64,000 nt of DNA from SB11 sp965249955 (GTDB lineage: Bacteria; Bacteroidota; Bacteroidia; UBA8524). Below, piece after piece: positions 15,805 through 24,543 of this stretch. The first letter of the stretch is position 1. Each line of letters begins with the position of its first letter. The DNA is taken from the NCBI GenBank assembly GCA_965249955.1, contig OZ252261.1:2480001-2544000 (forward strand), given 5' to 3'. Under the pieces are notes generated by a model. The model searched no databases and was not told where the DNA came from. It saw nothing but the letters and a program-made list of their open reading frames with translations. The translations under genes and the position numbers were made by a program.

Positions 15805-17184
15805 TTACATACCCATTTTTAGCATAGCGGGGGTTATGCGCAAATATACCTGACCCGATAATGGCATTTTACCATAAATAGCATCAAGTTTTTTGCTTTG
15901 CATTCCCACTCCCATTTGCCCACCAATGGCTATATTGGTTTTAGCTACGGTGAATAAAGTACGGCTATACCCAATGCTTAGGGAGTGTATAGGCTCTATA
16001 GCTTTGTGGCCTAGCACATCCTCCAATTGTAATTCGTGTGCACTTTTTTCAACAAATTCATAGCGGCCATATATGGTGTTTTTCCCTTTAGCTATGCTAC
16101 TTTCAGCCAATACAGAATGTTCTGTGTGTCCGTGTCCTGCATTATTATAACCCCATACCAAAGCACTATTTATATAGGCATTGCCCATTTTTGTACTGTG
16201 TATTATTGATGCCGTTGTGCGCCTCACATCCTCATCAGGGCTCAGTTGTTCAGGGCTTTTAATATATCCGTACGATACTTGCATACTTATACTTTTGGTG
16301 GGGTTGGCCGATAAACGAAACGAGTAACTATCAAACTTAGGTTTGTCAAAATCGTATCGGTTTTCATCAGGCTCGCGCCCTGTAAACAAACTACCCTCAG
16401 CCTTTAGCCATTTATAGCGCACACCCAATGTAGCTACCCCAAAAACAATATGCGTAGCATCTTGCCAGTGGTGGCCAAGAGGAGCATCGGGGTTGCTAAG
16501 CGATGATATACGGTGCATAAAAGCAGTAGGCCCCAGTGCAGGCTCGCCGGGGTAGCCCGCATAGCCTGTAATATCAATATCATTAGTTATACGGTGGGTA
16601 TACGCTACCGATAGCGCCGCAAAAAAGTCGTGCGGGTGTTGGCGATCAACCAAAGGGCTACCGTCCCACGCCTCTCCCGATTGGTATAAAAGCGGGTAGC
16701 CATTGCCCGCCATCACCAATCTATCAGCCGAAAGCATGGCATTAAAATTAAGCAAGCCATTTTTGCCTACTTGTTTTTGTGCCATACCCATAAGCCAATT
16801 AGGGGCATCAAACTGTTTGCCGCCCCTTTTGTAGTTGTTGCTAAAATTTTGCCATGTATTGCGCACATACAAATTGCCGTGCAGCATATAGTTCCACCCG
16901 TTTTTACCATGCAGCATATAGGCATACATAGGCGTATTATCAGGCAACCAACTGGTACCACTGCCGTTACGATTCATAGGCAGGCTAAGCGAAAAACTAT
17001 GTATCATTTTATGCTTAGTTGTATCGTGTTTGTGCTGTTTGTGTTTTGCACTATCAGCAGGCATAGGTTTGGTGGTTTTTTTCAGGACAGTATCAACAGG
17101 CGCATGGTGGTGGTGTTGTGCTTGTGTGGTTAATGCAGCAAACATTGCTGCCAGTATAGCTATTATAAAAACTAAATTTTTCAT
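15805..17184 (-). CDS. His-rich outer-membrane/secreted protein of a metal-response cluster
   Basis: 459 residues from ATG 17182-17184, giving signal peptide MKNLVFIIAILAAMFAALTT; a start 36 bases earlier would add a non-signal leader. The mature N-terminus is rich in His (QAQHHHHAPVD, then AKHKQHKHDTTKHK), suggesting metal binding. The rest has alternating polar and aromatic strands (GWNYMLHGNLYVRNTW, FDSYSFRLSANPTKSISMQV) ending in short strands, consistent with an outer-membrane beta-barrel. It is the third gene in line after the AraC regulator and HMA-DUF4396 genes. Family name not known to me; a copper/heavy-metal link is inferred. Confidence 0.7.
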   Translation of the reverse strand: MKNLVFIIAILAAMFAALTTQAQHHHHAPVDTVLKKTTKPMPADSAKHKQHKHDTTKHKMIHSFSLSLPMNRNGSGTSWLPDNTPMYAYMLHGKNGWNYMLHGNLYVRNTWQNFSNNYKRGGKQFDAPNWLMGMAQKQVGKNGLLNFNAMLSADRLVMAGNGYPLLYQSGEAWDGSPLVDRQHPHDFFAALSVAYTHRITNDIDITGYAGYPGEPALGPTAFMHRISSLSNPDAPLGHHWQDATHIVFGVATLGVRYKWLKAEGSLFTGREPDENRYDFDKPKFDSYSFRLSANPTKSISMQVSYGYIKSPEQLSPDEDVRRTTASIIHSTKMGNAYINSALVWGYNNAGHGHTEHSVLAESSIAKGKNTIYGRYEFVEKSAHELQLEDVLGHKAIEPIHSLSIGYSRTLFTVAKTNIAIGGQMGVGMQSKKLDAIYGKMPLSGQVYLRITPAMLKMGM

Positions 17185-17223
17185 GGTATTTATATTTAGG
17201 GCTGTTTTAAAGTATAACAAAGC

Positions 17224-17970
17224 TTAGTGGCAAGCCTTGTTATACTTTTTAAGTTTAAAATAATTATAGGGCAAGGGGACTAAAAAGCCAGCCAGTGCTG
17301 CGGGTATAAAGGCTAGCCAATAGGCCGATGTAGCCATAGAGAGAGTGCCTCCTGTTATCATAAAATCAGTCAAATTCATAGCTATTTCCATAGCCACCAT
17401 TGATATAAACGACATAGAAAACGCCATTTTTAGCGCAGCCCCCCACACCATTCCTTCGCGGTAGCGCAATATGCTGGTTTCTAGCAACACCGAGGTAATT
17501 AAGCCAGCAGCAATAGCCAGTATCATTTGCGCCATCATTGGTGTTTGGGGATAATAGGCCTGCAAAAATATTATCATGGCAAAATCGCCAATAGAGCAGC
17601 CCAGTAAACAATTTAGAGTATTAAACGATGCACGTTTCCAAACCCCATTATCACCCCAAAAATTTTGTGTGGGCAAAGTAGGGGCGTGGTCGGCAACCAT
17701 ATTGTGGTTGTGGTGATTTTGTTTTTTAATGGCAGGCATATCGCAGTTTCCTACCATTTTGGTTTCAGTAGCACTGGCTTTGTAGCCCGCCTTGGCTACA
17801 AGGGCAATAAGCTCAGGTTCGCTAATATCTCCCGTAACGGTAAGCGGGGTATTGGGTTGCTTTAAATCTACCTGCCAATTTTGCACACGGCTATCGGCAT
17901 TTATTATTGGGGTAAGTTTGTTTACACAACTGCCACAATGCAGGTTGGTGTTTAGTTTTAGGGTATTCAT
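17224..17970 (-). CDS. HMA domain fused to DUF4396-like membrane protein
   Basis: 248 residues. The N-terminal ~65 residues are a heavy-metal-associated domain with C12-G-S-C15 and the usual fold (VNKLTPIINADSRVQNWQVDL). A Met/His-containing linker (KKQNHHNHNMVADH) follows, then about four or five membrane helices (about 118-240) resembling DUF4396 proteins. Such fusions are found next to copper-handling genes in Bacteroidota. Possible role: metal transfer or transport in the inner membrane; there is no ATPase domain. An exact -7 element lies 34 bp upstream, and the outer-membrane gene begins 39 bp after the stop. Confidence 0.8.
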   Translation of the reverse strand: MNTLKLNTNLHCGSCVNKLTPIINADSRVQNWQVDLKQPNTPLTVTGDISEPELIALVAKAGYKASATETKMVGNCDMPAIKKQNHHNHNMVADHAPTLPTQNFWGDNGVWKRASFNTLNCLLGCSIGDFAMIIFLQAYYPQTPMMAQMILAIAAGLITSVLLETSILRYREGMVWGAALKMAFSMSFISMVAMEIAMNLTDFMITGGTLSMATSAYWLAFIPAALAGFLVPLPYNYFKLKKYNKACH

Positions 17971-18003
17971 GCTAGTGTATTTTTAGGGTTTAATAATACA
18001 CTA

Positions 18004-18011
18004 CAAAGGTA
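18004..18011 (-). promoter_or_regulatory. TAnnTTTG -7 element of the HMA-DUF4396 gene
   Basis: The reverse strand reads TACCTTTG, an exact consensus match 34 bp before the ATG. The regulator gene at 18663 has the same octamer. Confidence 0.5.
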
Positions 18012-18028
18012 GCTAGGCCTTGTGGGGC

Positions 18029-18042
18029 AGGCTTTTCAGCCT
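18029..18042. promoter_or_regulatory. Candidate operator: inverted repeat upstream of HMA-DUF4396 promoter
   Basis: AGGCT-TTTC-AGCCT is an interrupted palindrome about 18 bp upstream of the -7 element, where the -33 region is expected. It lies just downstream of the AraC-type regulator gene, which makes it a plausible binding site. The arms are only 5 bp, so chance is possible. Confidence 0.3.
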
Positions 18043-18099
18043 TTTGGGTAAGATGTACATAATTTTTGGATTTCTTATTTCGGCAATAATCATTTACCG

Positions 18100-18663
18100 C
18101 TATATAGCATCCAAAGCCTGGCGTTTACTAGCACCTATCTTTTTAAAATAGGTAGGCGTTAGCCCTGTAATTTTTTTAAACTGTGCCGATAGATGGTGTA
18201 CACTGCTATAACCTAATCGGTAGGCAATTTCTGTTAACGAAAACTCATCGTACACCAGTAGTTCCTTTGCCTTTTCTATACGTTGGCGTATGCAATATTG
18301 CTCAATAGTTTGCCCTTCAATCGATGAAAACAAATCACTTAAATAAGTATATTCATAATTCAAGTTTTCAGCTATGTATGCCGATAGGTTGGGGCGTTTA
18401 TCCGTATCATGTATATCCACATATTCAAGCACCGCTTTCTTTATCTTTTCAATAATCACCGTACGGCGGTTATCAATCAGTTCAAAACCCAAAACACGCA
18501 ATTCATTATCCAATTGCTTCAATGGCTCACCAACAATAGTTTGCGGCAATTCCACCTCGCCCAATAAAATAGAAGTATGGGCAATACCCAGCTTATTAAG
18601 CAAACCCTCTACACTTGTTATGCAGCGGGGGCAAACCATATTTTTTATATAGATTTTTTGCAT
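18100..18663 (-). CDS. AraC-family regulator with N-terminal HMA-like metal-sensing domain
   Basis: 187 residues from ATG 18661-18663; an ATG 21 bases upstream lies inside the -7 element and is rejected. The N-terminal ~60 residues resemble an HMA domain with MVCPRC (C11, C14). The C-terminal ~100 residues are an AraC DNA-binding domain with two helix-turn-helix units (SLTEIAYRLGYSSVHHLSAQ and KKITGLTPTYFKK). Inferred role: cytoplasmic sensor of a thiophilic metal, probably Cu(I), controlling the two genes behind it. The sugar-binding cupin domain of classical AraC is absent. Confidence 0.82.
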   Translation of the reverse strand: MQKIYIKNMVCPRCITSVEGLLNKLGIAHTSILLGEVELPQTIVGEPLKQLDNELRVLGFELIDNRRTVIIEKIKKAVLEYVDIHDTDKRPNLSAYIAENLNYEYTYLSDLFSSIEGQTIEQYCIRQRIEKAKELLVYDEFSLTEIAYRLGYSSVHHLSAQFKKITGLTPTYFKKIGASKRQALDAI

Positions 18664-18673
18664 GGCAGTGGGG

Positions 18674-18681
18674 CAAAGGTA
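18674..18681 (-). promoter_or_regulatory. TAnnTTTG -7 element of the AraC/HMA regulator gene
   Basis: The reverse strand reads TACCTTTG, an exact match 10 bases before the ATG at 18663. This implies a transcript with almost no leader. The same octamer precedes the HMA-DUF4396 gene. Confidence 0.5.
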
Positions 18682-18767
18682 CAATTATGGTCTTCGTAAA
18701 TATTAGCGCAATAGTCAAGCCACCTTTATTGCATTTTAGGCATCTTTGTTGTGATAATAAAACACAG

Positions 18768-19838
18768 ATGCGCATTTTTACACTATTTATAACACTTATA
18801 CTTTTTCAAACATCGGCAAATGCACAGCAAAATATTGATGGCATATTTTGCAATGCTTTACGGGCAATAGTAGACGATGCTAACAATTATTTTGAGTTGC
18901 AAACTAACCGTGATAGGGTAAGTTTACTTAATCATAGAAGTGAAGAAAATCGTTTTGAAGCCGAAATAATACTACCGGGTTTTTTTTACGGAAAAATTGT
19001 AACCCGAGGCACAGAGGGCTTGTATTATGAAAGTGTAGCGCCAAATATTGCCGATTCTTCAGATGTGCTTCAAGGGCTTAAAAATGTAGATAGGCATATA
19101 CTACACTGCATACAGGGTATTAAGCGCAACCCCATTAGCGAAGATGGTTTGCACTATGGCTACCACTATCAAGTTGGTGATACAATGCAAGATATATTTA
19201 TACGCTTGTGGGGCGAATACCCTGAGGTGGATGAAGAAAACGATACTTTTGCAGGGCAAATAAATATAGAAATATATGGTGATGATCGTCGCCAATTTAC
19301 CCCATACACACCAAACGCAAAAAAGAAAGACACTACTCTTATTAGGCAGTTTGCCACAATAGAACAAGGCTTATTGGATGATATTGATTTAATTAAAGGA
19401 AAGGAAAGCGAAGACCTTTATAAAAATAAAATTTGGCGACCCAAGCTAAACCTAAAAGGTGCAGGCGATGCCTTTATAAAACCTTTACCCGAAACATTAT
19501 TAATGCCTTTTGGCTATTATGCCGATTTGTATGTAGGGCCTAACTTGGCAGATGCGCAGAAAACGTACAACTTGTGGATAGGTAAAGTAAAAAACAATGC
19601 CTTTGCTGATAAGCGGTTTAGCCAAAAAAACCGTAAGCATTTACAATGGCAGTTTTTGCCTTATAACGAATGGTTCGACCCTGACGATTATGCCAATATT
19701 ATACAGCAAGTAGGATTTTCATGTCCCGATTATAGTCTCGAGCCTATAAACCGTACCCCACTTTTTACCTATCATTTATTTATACTCAAATACGCTGGTG
19801 ATTATATAGTTGGGCTAAGTATAGGCAACAGATACTAA
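18768..19838 (+). CDS. Secreted protein of unknown function
   Basis: 356 residues from ATG 18768, giving signal peptide MRIFTLFITLILFQTSANA. Upstream in-frame codons overlap the divergent regulator promoter and are rejected. The mature protein is rich in aromatic and acidic residues, with no repeat, no lipobox and no T9SS tail. It contains one Cys near the N-terminus (GIFCNALRAIVDDANNYFEL), one at about 127 (HILHCIQG) and one near the end. I do not recognise it. It is divergent from the AraC-type regulator and 85 bp upstream of the SNF2 helicase. Confidence 0.75.
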   Translation: MRIFTLFITLILFQTSANAQQNIDGIFCNALRAIVDDANNYFELQTNRDRVSLLNHRSEENRFEAEIILPGFFYGKIVTRGTEGLYYESVAPNIADSSDVLQGLKNVDRHILHCIQGIKRNPISEDGLHYGYHYQVGDTMQDIFIRLWGEYPEVDEENDTFAGQINIEIYGDDRRQFTPYTPNAKKKDTTLIRQFATIEQGLLDDIDLIKGKESEDLYKNKIWRPKLNLKGAGDAFIKPLPETLLMPFGYYADLYVGPNLADAQKTYNLWIGKVKNNAFADKRFSQKNRKHLQWQFLPYNEWFDPDDYANIIQQVGFSCPDYSLEPINRTPLFTYHLFILKYAGDYIVGLSIGNRY

Positions 19839-19923
19839 ACATTTTTTTTGCGCACACTACTCTCCGTAGGCTTTTTTGCGTTACCTTGCACGGTTATACT
19901 ACCCGATAAAACCACTTTTAAAA

Positions 19924-22900
19924 TTGAAAGTAGTCAATAATCAGCCTTTTGAATTGGTATATACCCTTGTTGAGCATTTGCACTTGGGCTATATTATAGA
20001 GCCTCATGTGGTGCAAATCAACACGTTGGGCAATTACACCCTTACGCATCAAAAGGTATACAATACAACTATTGAGTATTATGAAAAAAGAATTGATGAT
20101 ACCGACCGTAAACTGGTAGATATATTGGGCGGTTTCGATCAAGAAGTCATCGTAAAAAAGTTTCATCCGCAATCAGCAATCCGCCCTACCGAATTTTTTA
20201 AAAAACACTTTAACGAGGAACTTTTTAAAAACTTTATTCGCCCCTACATAGAAAAACGTCTTGCCGAAGCTATAGAACTATTGCGAGGTAAAAAGATATT
20301 TATACTAGGCAAAGAAGGCAATCCCACATCAAAAGAAGTACACGTAGCCGAACAAAAATCAACCGTGTTGTTCCATTTTAGGCGTGATGATGATAAAGTG
20401 CGCTACTATCCTACAATAAAATACAAAGGCGAGCGTGTAGAGTTTTCTCAGCGCGAAGGGGTGATGATAACCAAACGCCCTGCATGGTTGTTGGTAAATG
20501 GTATGCTGTATAATTTTGAGAAAAATGTTGACGGCAATAAACTACAACCCTTTCTTAACAAGCGGTTTATAATGATACCCAAAGCATCAGAAGCTAAGTA
20601 TTTTGAAAAATTTGTAGTGCCATTAGTTGAAAAATTTGATGTTTACGCCAAAGGCTTCGATATACAAACTGAATCGCTGTTGGGTACACCCGTACTAAAG
20701 GTTGACGATGGTTGGGGCGATGAGGTGCGCTTAAATCTTTATTACCGTTACTCAAAGCAAGAGTTTCCCTACCATGCCACCAAAAAAGTATCGGTAATAT
20801 TAGAAAAATCAGGAGATAACTACATATTTAAACGCCTTCGTCGGTCAAAAGAGTGGGAAGATGCACAACGCGATATACTAATACAAAAAGGGCTAGAGCT
20901 AAAAGAAGGATGCTCATTTATAGTAAAAAAACAACAAGATGCCATAGGTAGCAACCCCTACCAAGCTATACAATGGCTAAATGAAAACATTGATTTGCTT
21001 AAAAAGCAAAACTTTATAATTGAACAAGACAGCCACGACGGTAAGTATTTTATAGGGCAAAGTACATTATCAATAGAAGTAAACGAATATAGAGACTGGT
21101 TTGATGTAAGTGCCATAGTACGCTTTGGCAAGCATGAAATACCATTTATGCGCTTGCGCAGCCATATACTGCAAGGCAAGCGTGAATTTGTATTACCTAG
21201 TGGCGAAATAGCCATAATACCCGAAGAATGGTTTGCTAAGTATACAGGTTTGCTTGAGTTTAATGAATCGAGCGACGAAATACGCCTTAAAAAGCACCAC
21301 TGGAAACTTATTGATGATTTGCAAGACAGTGGAACATCAAAAGAAATTGAAAATAAGGTAGCCCACCTTGATTTTACTCAACTAAGTACACCAACACCCT
21401 TATCACCTAATTTTTCGGGCGAACTGCGCCCCTATCAGCACGAGGGATACAATTGGTTTTATTTTTTGCAGCAAAATAAATTTGGTGGTTGCTTGGCCGA
21501 TGATATGGGGTTGGGTAAAACCATACAAACCCTTGCCATGCTTCAAAAAGAAGCAGATGAAATGGACGAGGGCATTTTAGAAGATGAAATAGTTATACCC
21601 AAAGCAAAAGGACAAACAGCACAAGGTGCAAAAAATGCAGCCAAACCGCAGCTAAACCTTTTTGGTGGTGAAATAGACGTGGAAGATGTGCCAAGGGCTG
21701 CTCCATCATCAAATAGTAGGTGTGCTAACAGGCGAACCAGTCTTATAGTATTGCCTACATCACTAATATACAATTGGGAAGCTGAAGCTCAAAAATTTGC
21801 TCCCCAGCTAAAAGTATTTGTATATACAGGCACTTATCGCAATAGAGAGATTGACTACTTTAAAGAGTACGACCTTATCATCTCAACCTACGGTGTAGTG
21901 CGTTTGGATATTGAAATACTAAAAGATTTTAGGTTTCATTATGTGATACTTGATGAGAGTCAGTTTATAAAAAATCCGGCATCACAAACAGCAAGGGCGG
22001 TTAACACCTTAACGTGCAGAAACAAACTGGTGCTTACAGGTACACCTGTAGAAAACTCAATAGTAGACCTTTGGTCGCAGATGAACTTCCTTAATCCCGG
22101 TTTGTTGGGCAACTTTAATTTTTTCAACGAGAAGTTTGTAATACCTATTGAAAAGCACAATAACGATTTGCAGCGTACGCGTCTTCAAAAAATGATTGAG
22201 CCTTTTATATTACGACGTACCAAAGAGCAAGTAGCCAAAGATTTACCCGAAAAATACGAGCAGGTATATTACTGCGAAATGACGGAGGAGCAAGAACGCC
22301 AGTATGAACAAACCAAATCAAAATACCGTAATCAAATACTTAAATCGGTATCAGAGATAGGAATAAACAAATCAAAACTACAAATACTAAAAGGCCTAAT
22401 GATGCTGCGTCAAATAGCCAATCACCCTGCATTAGTTAGTGATGATTATTTAGGTACATCAGGCAAGTTTGACGAAATTATACGTAAACTAAATACAGCC
22501 CTGTCGGAAGGACATAAGGTATTAGTATTTTCACAGTTTGTACGTCAACTTGGTATATTTAAAAAATACCTGCAAGATGAAGGCAAACCTTTTTGCTATA
22601 TAGATGGAAGTTATAGCTCAAAACAAAGGCAACAAGAAGTAGAAAAGTTTCAGAAACAGAAAACCGCTGATGTTTTTCTTATTTCATTACGTGCGGGGGG
22701 GGTGGGGCTAAACCTAACCGAAGCTGATTATGTATTTATTGTAGACCCTTGGTGGAACCCGGCAGTTGAAAGACAGGCTACCGACCGTAGCTATCGTATA
22801 GGCCAAACCAAAAACGTATTTAACTACAAGTTTATCACGCGTAACACAGTGGAAGAGAAGATTTTAACGCTTCAGAAAAAGAAATTACAACTGGCAGAAA

Positions 22901-22971
22901 CCTTGATAACTTCAGAAAATTCATTTTTGACAAATCTAAATACTGATGATTTAGAGAATATTTTTGATTAA
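19924..22971 (+). CDS. SNF2-family DEAD/DEAH-box helicase
   Basis: About 1015 residues. A non-catalytic N-terminal half of ~490 residues precedes the SNF2 ATPase: Walker A DDMGLGKT, DESQ box LDESQFIKNP, motif III LTGTPVENS, helicase C lobe with LVFSQFVRQL, and motif VI QATDRSYRIGQTKNVF. Between Walker A and motif Ia lies a polar ~70-residue insertion (around AKGQTAQGAKNAAKPQLNLF). Family role: ATP-driven remodelling or translocation on DNA or protein-DNA complexes. There is no ATG before residue ~185, so the start is non-ATG. TTG at 19924 (reading MKVVNNQPFELVYTL) is preferred over TTG at 19876, because the latter overlaps a -7-like TACCTTGC. Confidence 0.88.
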   Translation: MKVVNNQPFELVYTLVEHLHLGYIIEPHVVQINTLGNYTLTHQKVYNTTIEYYEKRIDDTDRKLVDILGGFDQEVIVKKFHPQSAIRPTEFFKKHFNEELFKNFIRPYIEKRLAEAIELLRGKKIFILGKEGNPTSKEVHVAEQKSTVLFHFRRDDDKVRYYPTIKYKGERVEFSQREGVMITKRPAWLLVNGMLYNFEKNVDGNKLQPFLNKRFIMIPKASEAKYFEKFVVPLVEKFDVYAKGFDIQTESLLGTPVLKVDDGWGDEVRLNLYYRYSKQEFPYHATKKVSVILEKSGDNYIFKRLRRSKEWEDAQRDILIQKGLELKEGCSFIVKKQQDAIGSNPYQAIQWLNENIDLLKKQNFIIEQDSHDGKYFIGQSTLSIEVNEYRDWFDVSAIVRFGKHEIPFMRLRSHILQGKREFVLPSGEIAIIPEEWFAKYTGLLEFNESSDEIRLKKHHWKLIDDLQDSGTSKEIENKVAHLDFTQLSTPTPLSPNFSGELRPYQHEGYNWFYFLQQNKFGGCLADDMGLGKTIQTLAMLQKEADEMDEGILEDEIVIPKAKGQTAQGAKNAAKPQLNLFGGEIDVEDVPRAAPSSNSRCANRRTSLIVLPTSLIYNWEAEAQKFAPQLKVFVYTGTYRNREIDYFKEYDLIISTYGVVRLDIEILKDFRFHYVILDESQFIKNPASQTARAVNTLTCRNKLVLTGTPVENSIVDLWSQMNFLNPGLLGNFNFFNEKFVIPIEKHNNDLQRTRLQKMIEPFILRRTKEQVAKDLPEKYEQVYYCEMTEEQERQYEQTKSKYRNQILKSVSEIGINKSKLQILKGLMMLRQIANHPALVSDDYLGTSGKFDEIIRKLNTALSEGHKVLVFSQFVRQLGIFKKYLQDEGKPFCYIDGSYSSKQRQQEVEKFQKQKTADVFLISLRAGGVGLNLTEADYVFIVDPWWNPAVERQATDRSYRIGQTKNVFNYKFITRNTVEEKILTLQKKKLQLAETLITSENSFLTNLNTDDLENIFD

Positions 22972-23042
22972 AAGCAACGCATTTTATCGTTAAGAAGTCT
23001 TTTATTTGCACTTAATATTTAAAATTACACAAAAGAGAAACC

Positions 23043-23768
23043 ATGAAAAAAATTTTACTTCTAGTAGCTGTTTTCGCAACGGCTCTTTCACTAAACGCCC
23101 AACGTACTGTTGATATTGAAGTTTCACTAAGCTCTCCAGCAAACGGAGACCCAATCAGAGCGGGAAAACCTTTTGATATGACCTTCACTATTAAAAATAA
23201 TGGCCCAGATATTATTAAATCAACAGATACTTTAGCTACTTTCCTTGTATTGGGAAATACTATCCAAACAAATACAGGTAGTGCTGCCCTTGCAGGAAAA
23301 GACATAGCTAAAGACTCAAGCATAACAATTACAAGAACCGGATTTAATGTAAGCGGTGGTTCAAGTGGAAACTTACAAGTTTGTGCTCTTGCAGTATTAG
23401 TTCAACGTAGTGGTGCAGATACAGTTATAGACAATACTACTGGTGGTAACAACGTAAGTTGTGCTACTGCTGCTTATTCAGTTGGTTTAGGTGAAGAACT
23501 TAACAGCAACAAACTTTCTGCATCATCATACCCTAACCCTGTTAGCAACGAAGGAACAATTACTTATACCCTAGTTAATGCTGAAAACGTATCAGTAAAA
23601 ATATTTGATATGGCTGGCCGTATGGTTGCTAATGTATTTGAAGGCAAACAAGATGCTGGCGAGCAAGCCGTTAAGTTTGATGCCTCAAGCCTTGAAAGCG
23701 GTATATACTTTTATCAATTGAATGCTGGTGAAGTATCAGTAACCAATAAAGTTATCGTTAAAAAATAA
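23043..23768 (+). CDS. Small secreted T9SS protein with CARDB-like domain
   Basis: 241 residues: signal peptide (MKKILLLVAVFATALSLNA), an adhesion-like beta domain (about 25-140, with FDMTFTIKNNGPDII resembling CARDB/DUF11 folds), and a type-A T9SS C-terminal sorting domain (about 160-241) with SSYPNPVSNEGTITY, KIFDMAGRMV and ending KVIVKK. Probably exported to the cell surface or medium. A strong terminator follows directly. No enzymatic motif is visible. Confidence 0.8.
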   Translation: MKKILLLVAVFATALSLNAQRTVDIEVSLSSPANGDPIRAGKPFDMTFTIKNNGPDIIKSTDTLATFLVLGNTIQTNTGSAALAGKDIAKDSSITITRTGFNVSGGSSGNLQVCALAVLVQRSGADTVIDNTTGGNNVSCATAAYSVGLGEELNSNKLSASSYPNPVSNEGTITYTLVNAENVSVKIFDMAGRMVANVFEGKQDAGEQAVKFDASSLESGIYFYQLNAGEVSVTNKVIVKK

Positions 23769-23796
23769 TTTTAGTACTCTGTACTAATTTATAGTA

Positions 23797-23828
23797 AGCC
23801 CTTATACGCAGTATAAGGGCTTTTTTTA
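23797..23828 (+). terminator. Rho-independent terminator
   Basis: A 10-bp stem AGCCCTTATA / TATAAGGGCT (23797-23806 with 23812-23821) with loop CGCAG is followed by a run of T. It ends the T9SS gene. Confidence 0.9.
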
Positions 23829-23966
23829 TGAAATTAACTAAAGTGCTAAAATGACAATTTGATAATAATAATAACCATTTTGATATTTGAACTGTACAAT
23901 AAGTCAAAAATTGGTTGAACTAATTTAATTTGACATTGTATAAGCATATACTAATAAACACAATTT

Positions 23967-24407
23967 ATGAAAAAAACAATTTTTGTAGTACTTGCAGCAG
24001 CTACTGTAGCCGTAAGCTCATGTAAAAAAGACGAAGATAATTCGTCAAACACCCCATCAAATACTAACACCGCATCAAAAAAAGAGTTGTTAACCGCAAA
24101 ACCTTGGAAAACAACCGGTTTAACTATTGGTGGAGCGGATTTGTGGTCGCAATTTGATGCGTGCGAGAAAGACAATATTTACACCTTCAAAACAAACGGT
24201 GTTTATATTGACGACGAAGGAGCTACAAAATGTGATCCCGCCGATCCTCAAATTGTAACTACATCAACTTGGGCACTGATAGAAAACGATACAAAATTGG
24301 TGTACGATGGCGATACAGCCATAATAAACGAGATTAGCTCATCAAAAATGGTATTGCAAAGCGATTTTCTTGGCGCACCGGCAATTGCTACATTTGCAGC
24401 CCAATAA
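23967..24407 (+). CDS. Lipoprotein, paralog 1 of a four-copy tandem family (lipocalin-like)
   Basis: 146 residues. Lipoprotein signal MKKTIFVVLAAATVAVSSC with Cys19, then KKDEDNSS, a positively/negatively charged stretch often seen in surface lipoproteins. The Ser/Thr/Asn-rich linker is followed by a ~110-residue beta domain with LLTAKPWKTTGL, DACEKDN and EGATKCDPADPQ. The WKxTG start and small beta layout resemble the bacterial lipocalin-like / DUF5004 families. Two Cys (in DACEKD and TKCDP) are conserved in all copies and may form a disulfide. It is flanked by terminators, so it is monocistronic. Function unknown. Confidence 0.8.
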   Translation: MKKTIFVVLAAATVAVSSCKKDEDNSSNTPSNTNTASKKELLTAKPWKTTGLTIGGADLWSQFDACEKDNIYTFKTNGVYIDDEGATKCDPADPQIVTTSTWALIENDTKLVYDGDTAIINEISSSKMVLQSDFLGAPAIATFAAQ

Positions 24408-24429
24408 AAAAATCATTAACTCATTTTAC

Positions 24430-24456
24430 AAAAAGCCTTGCTAGCAAGGCTTTTTT
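24430..24456 (+). terminator. Rho-independent terminator
   Basis: Stem AAAAAGCCTTGC / GCAAGGCTTTTT (24430-24441 with 24444-24455) ends in T residues, directly after lipoprotein paralog 1. Confidence 0.88.
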
Positions 24457-24543
24457 AGTTTATCAGCTCTTTATATAAAACGTATATATTAAAAATCAAA
24501 ACAATCTTTATATTGCATATTCAACCTACCTATAAAATTTGTG

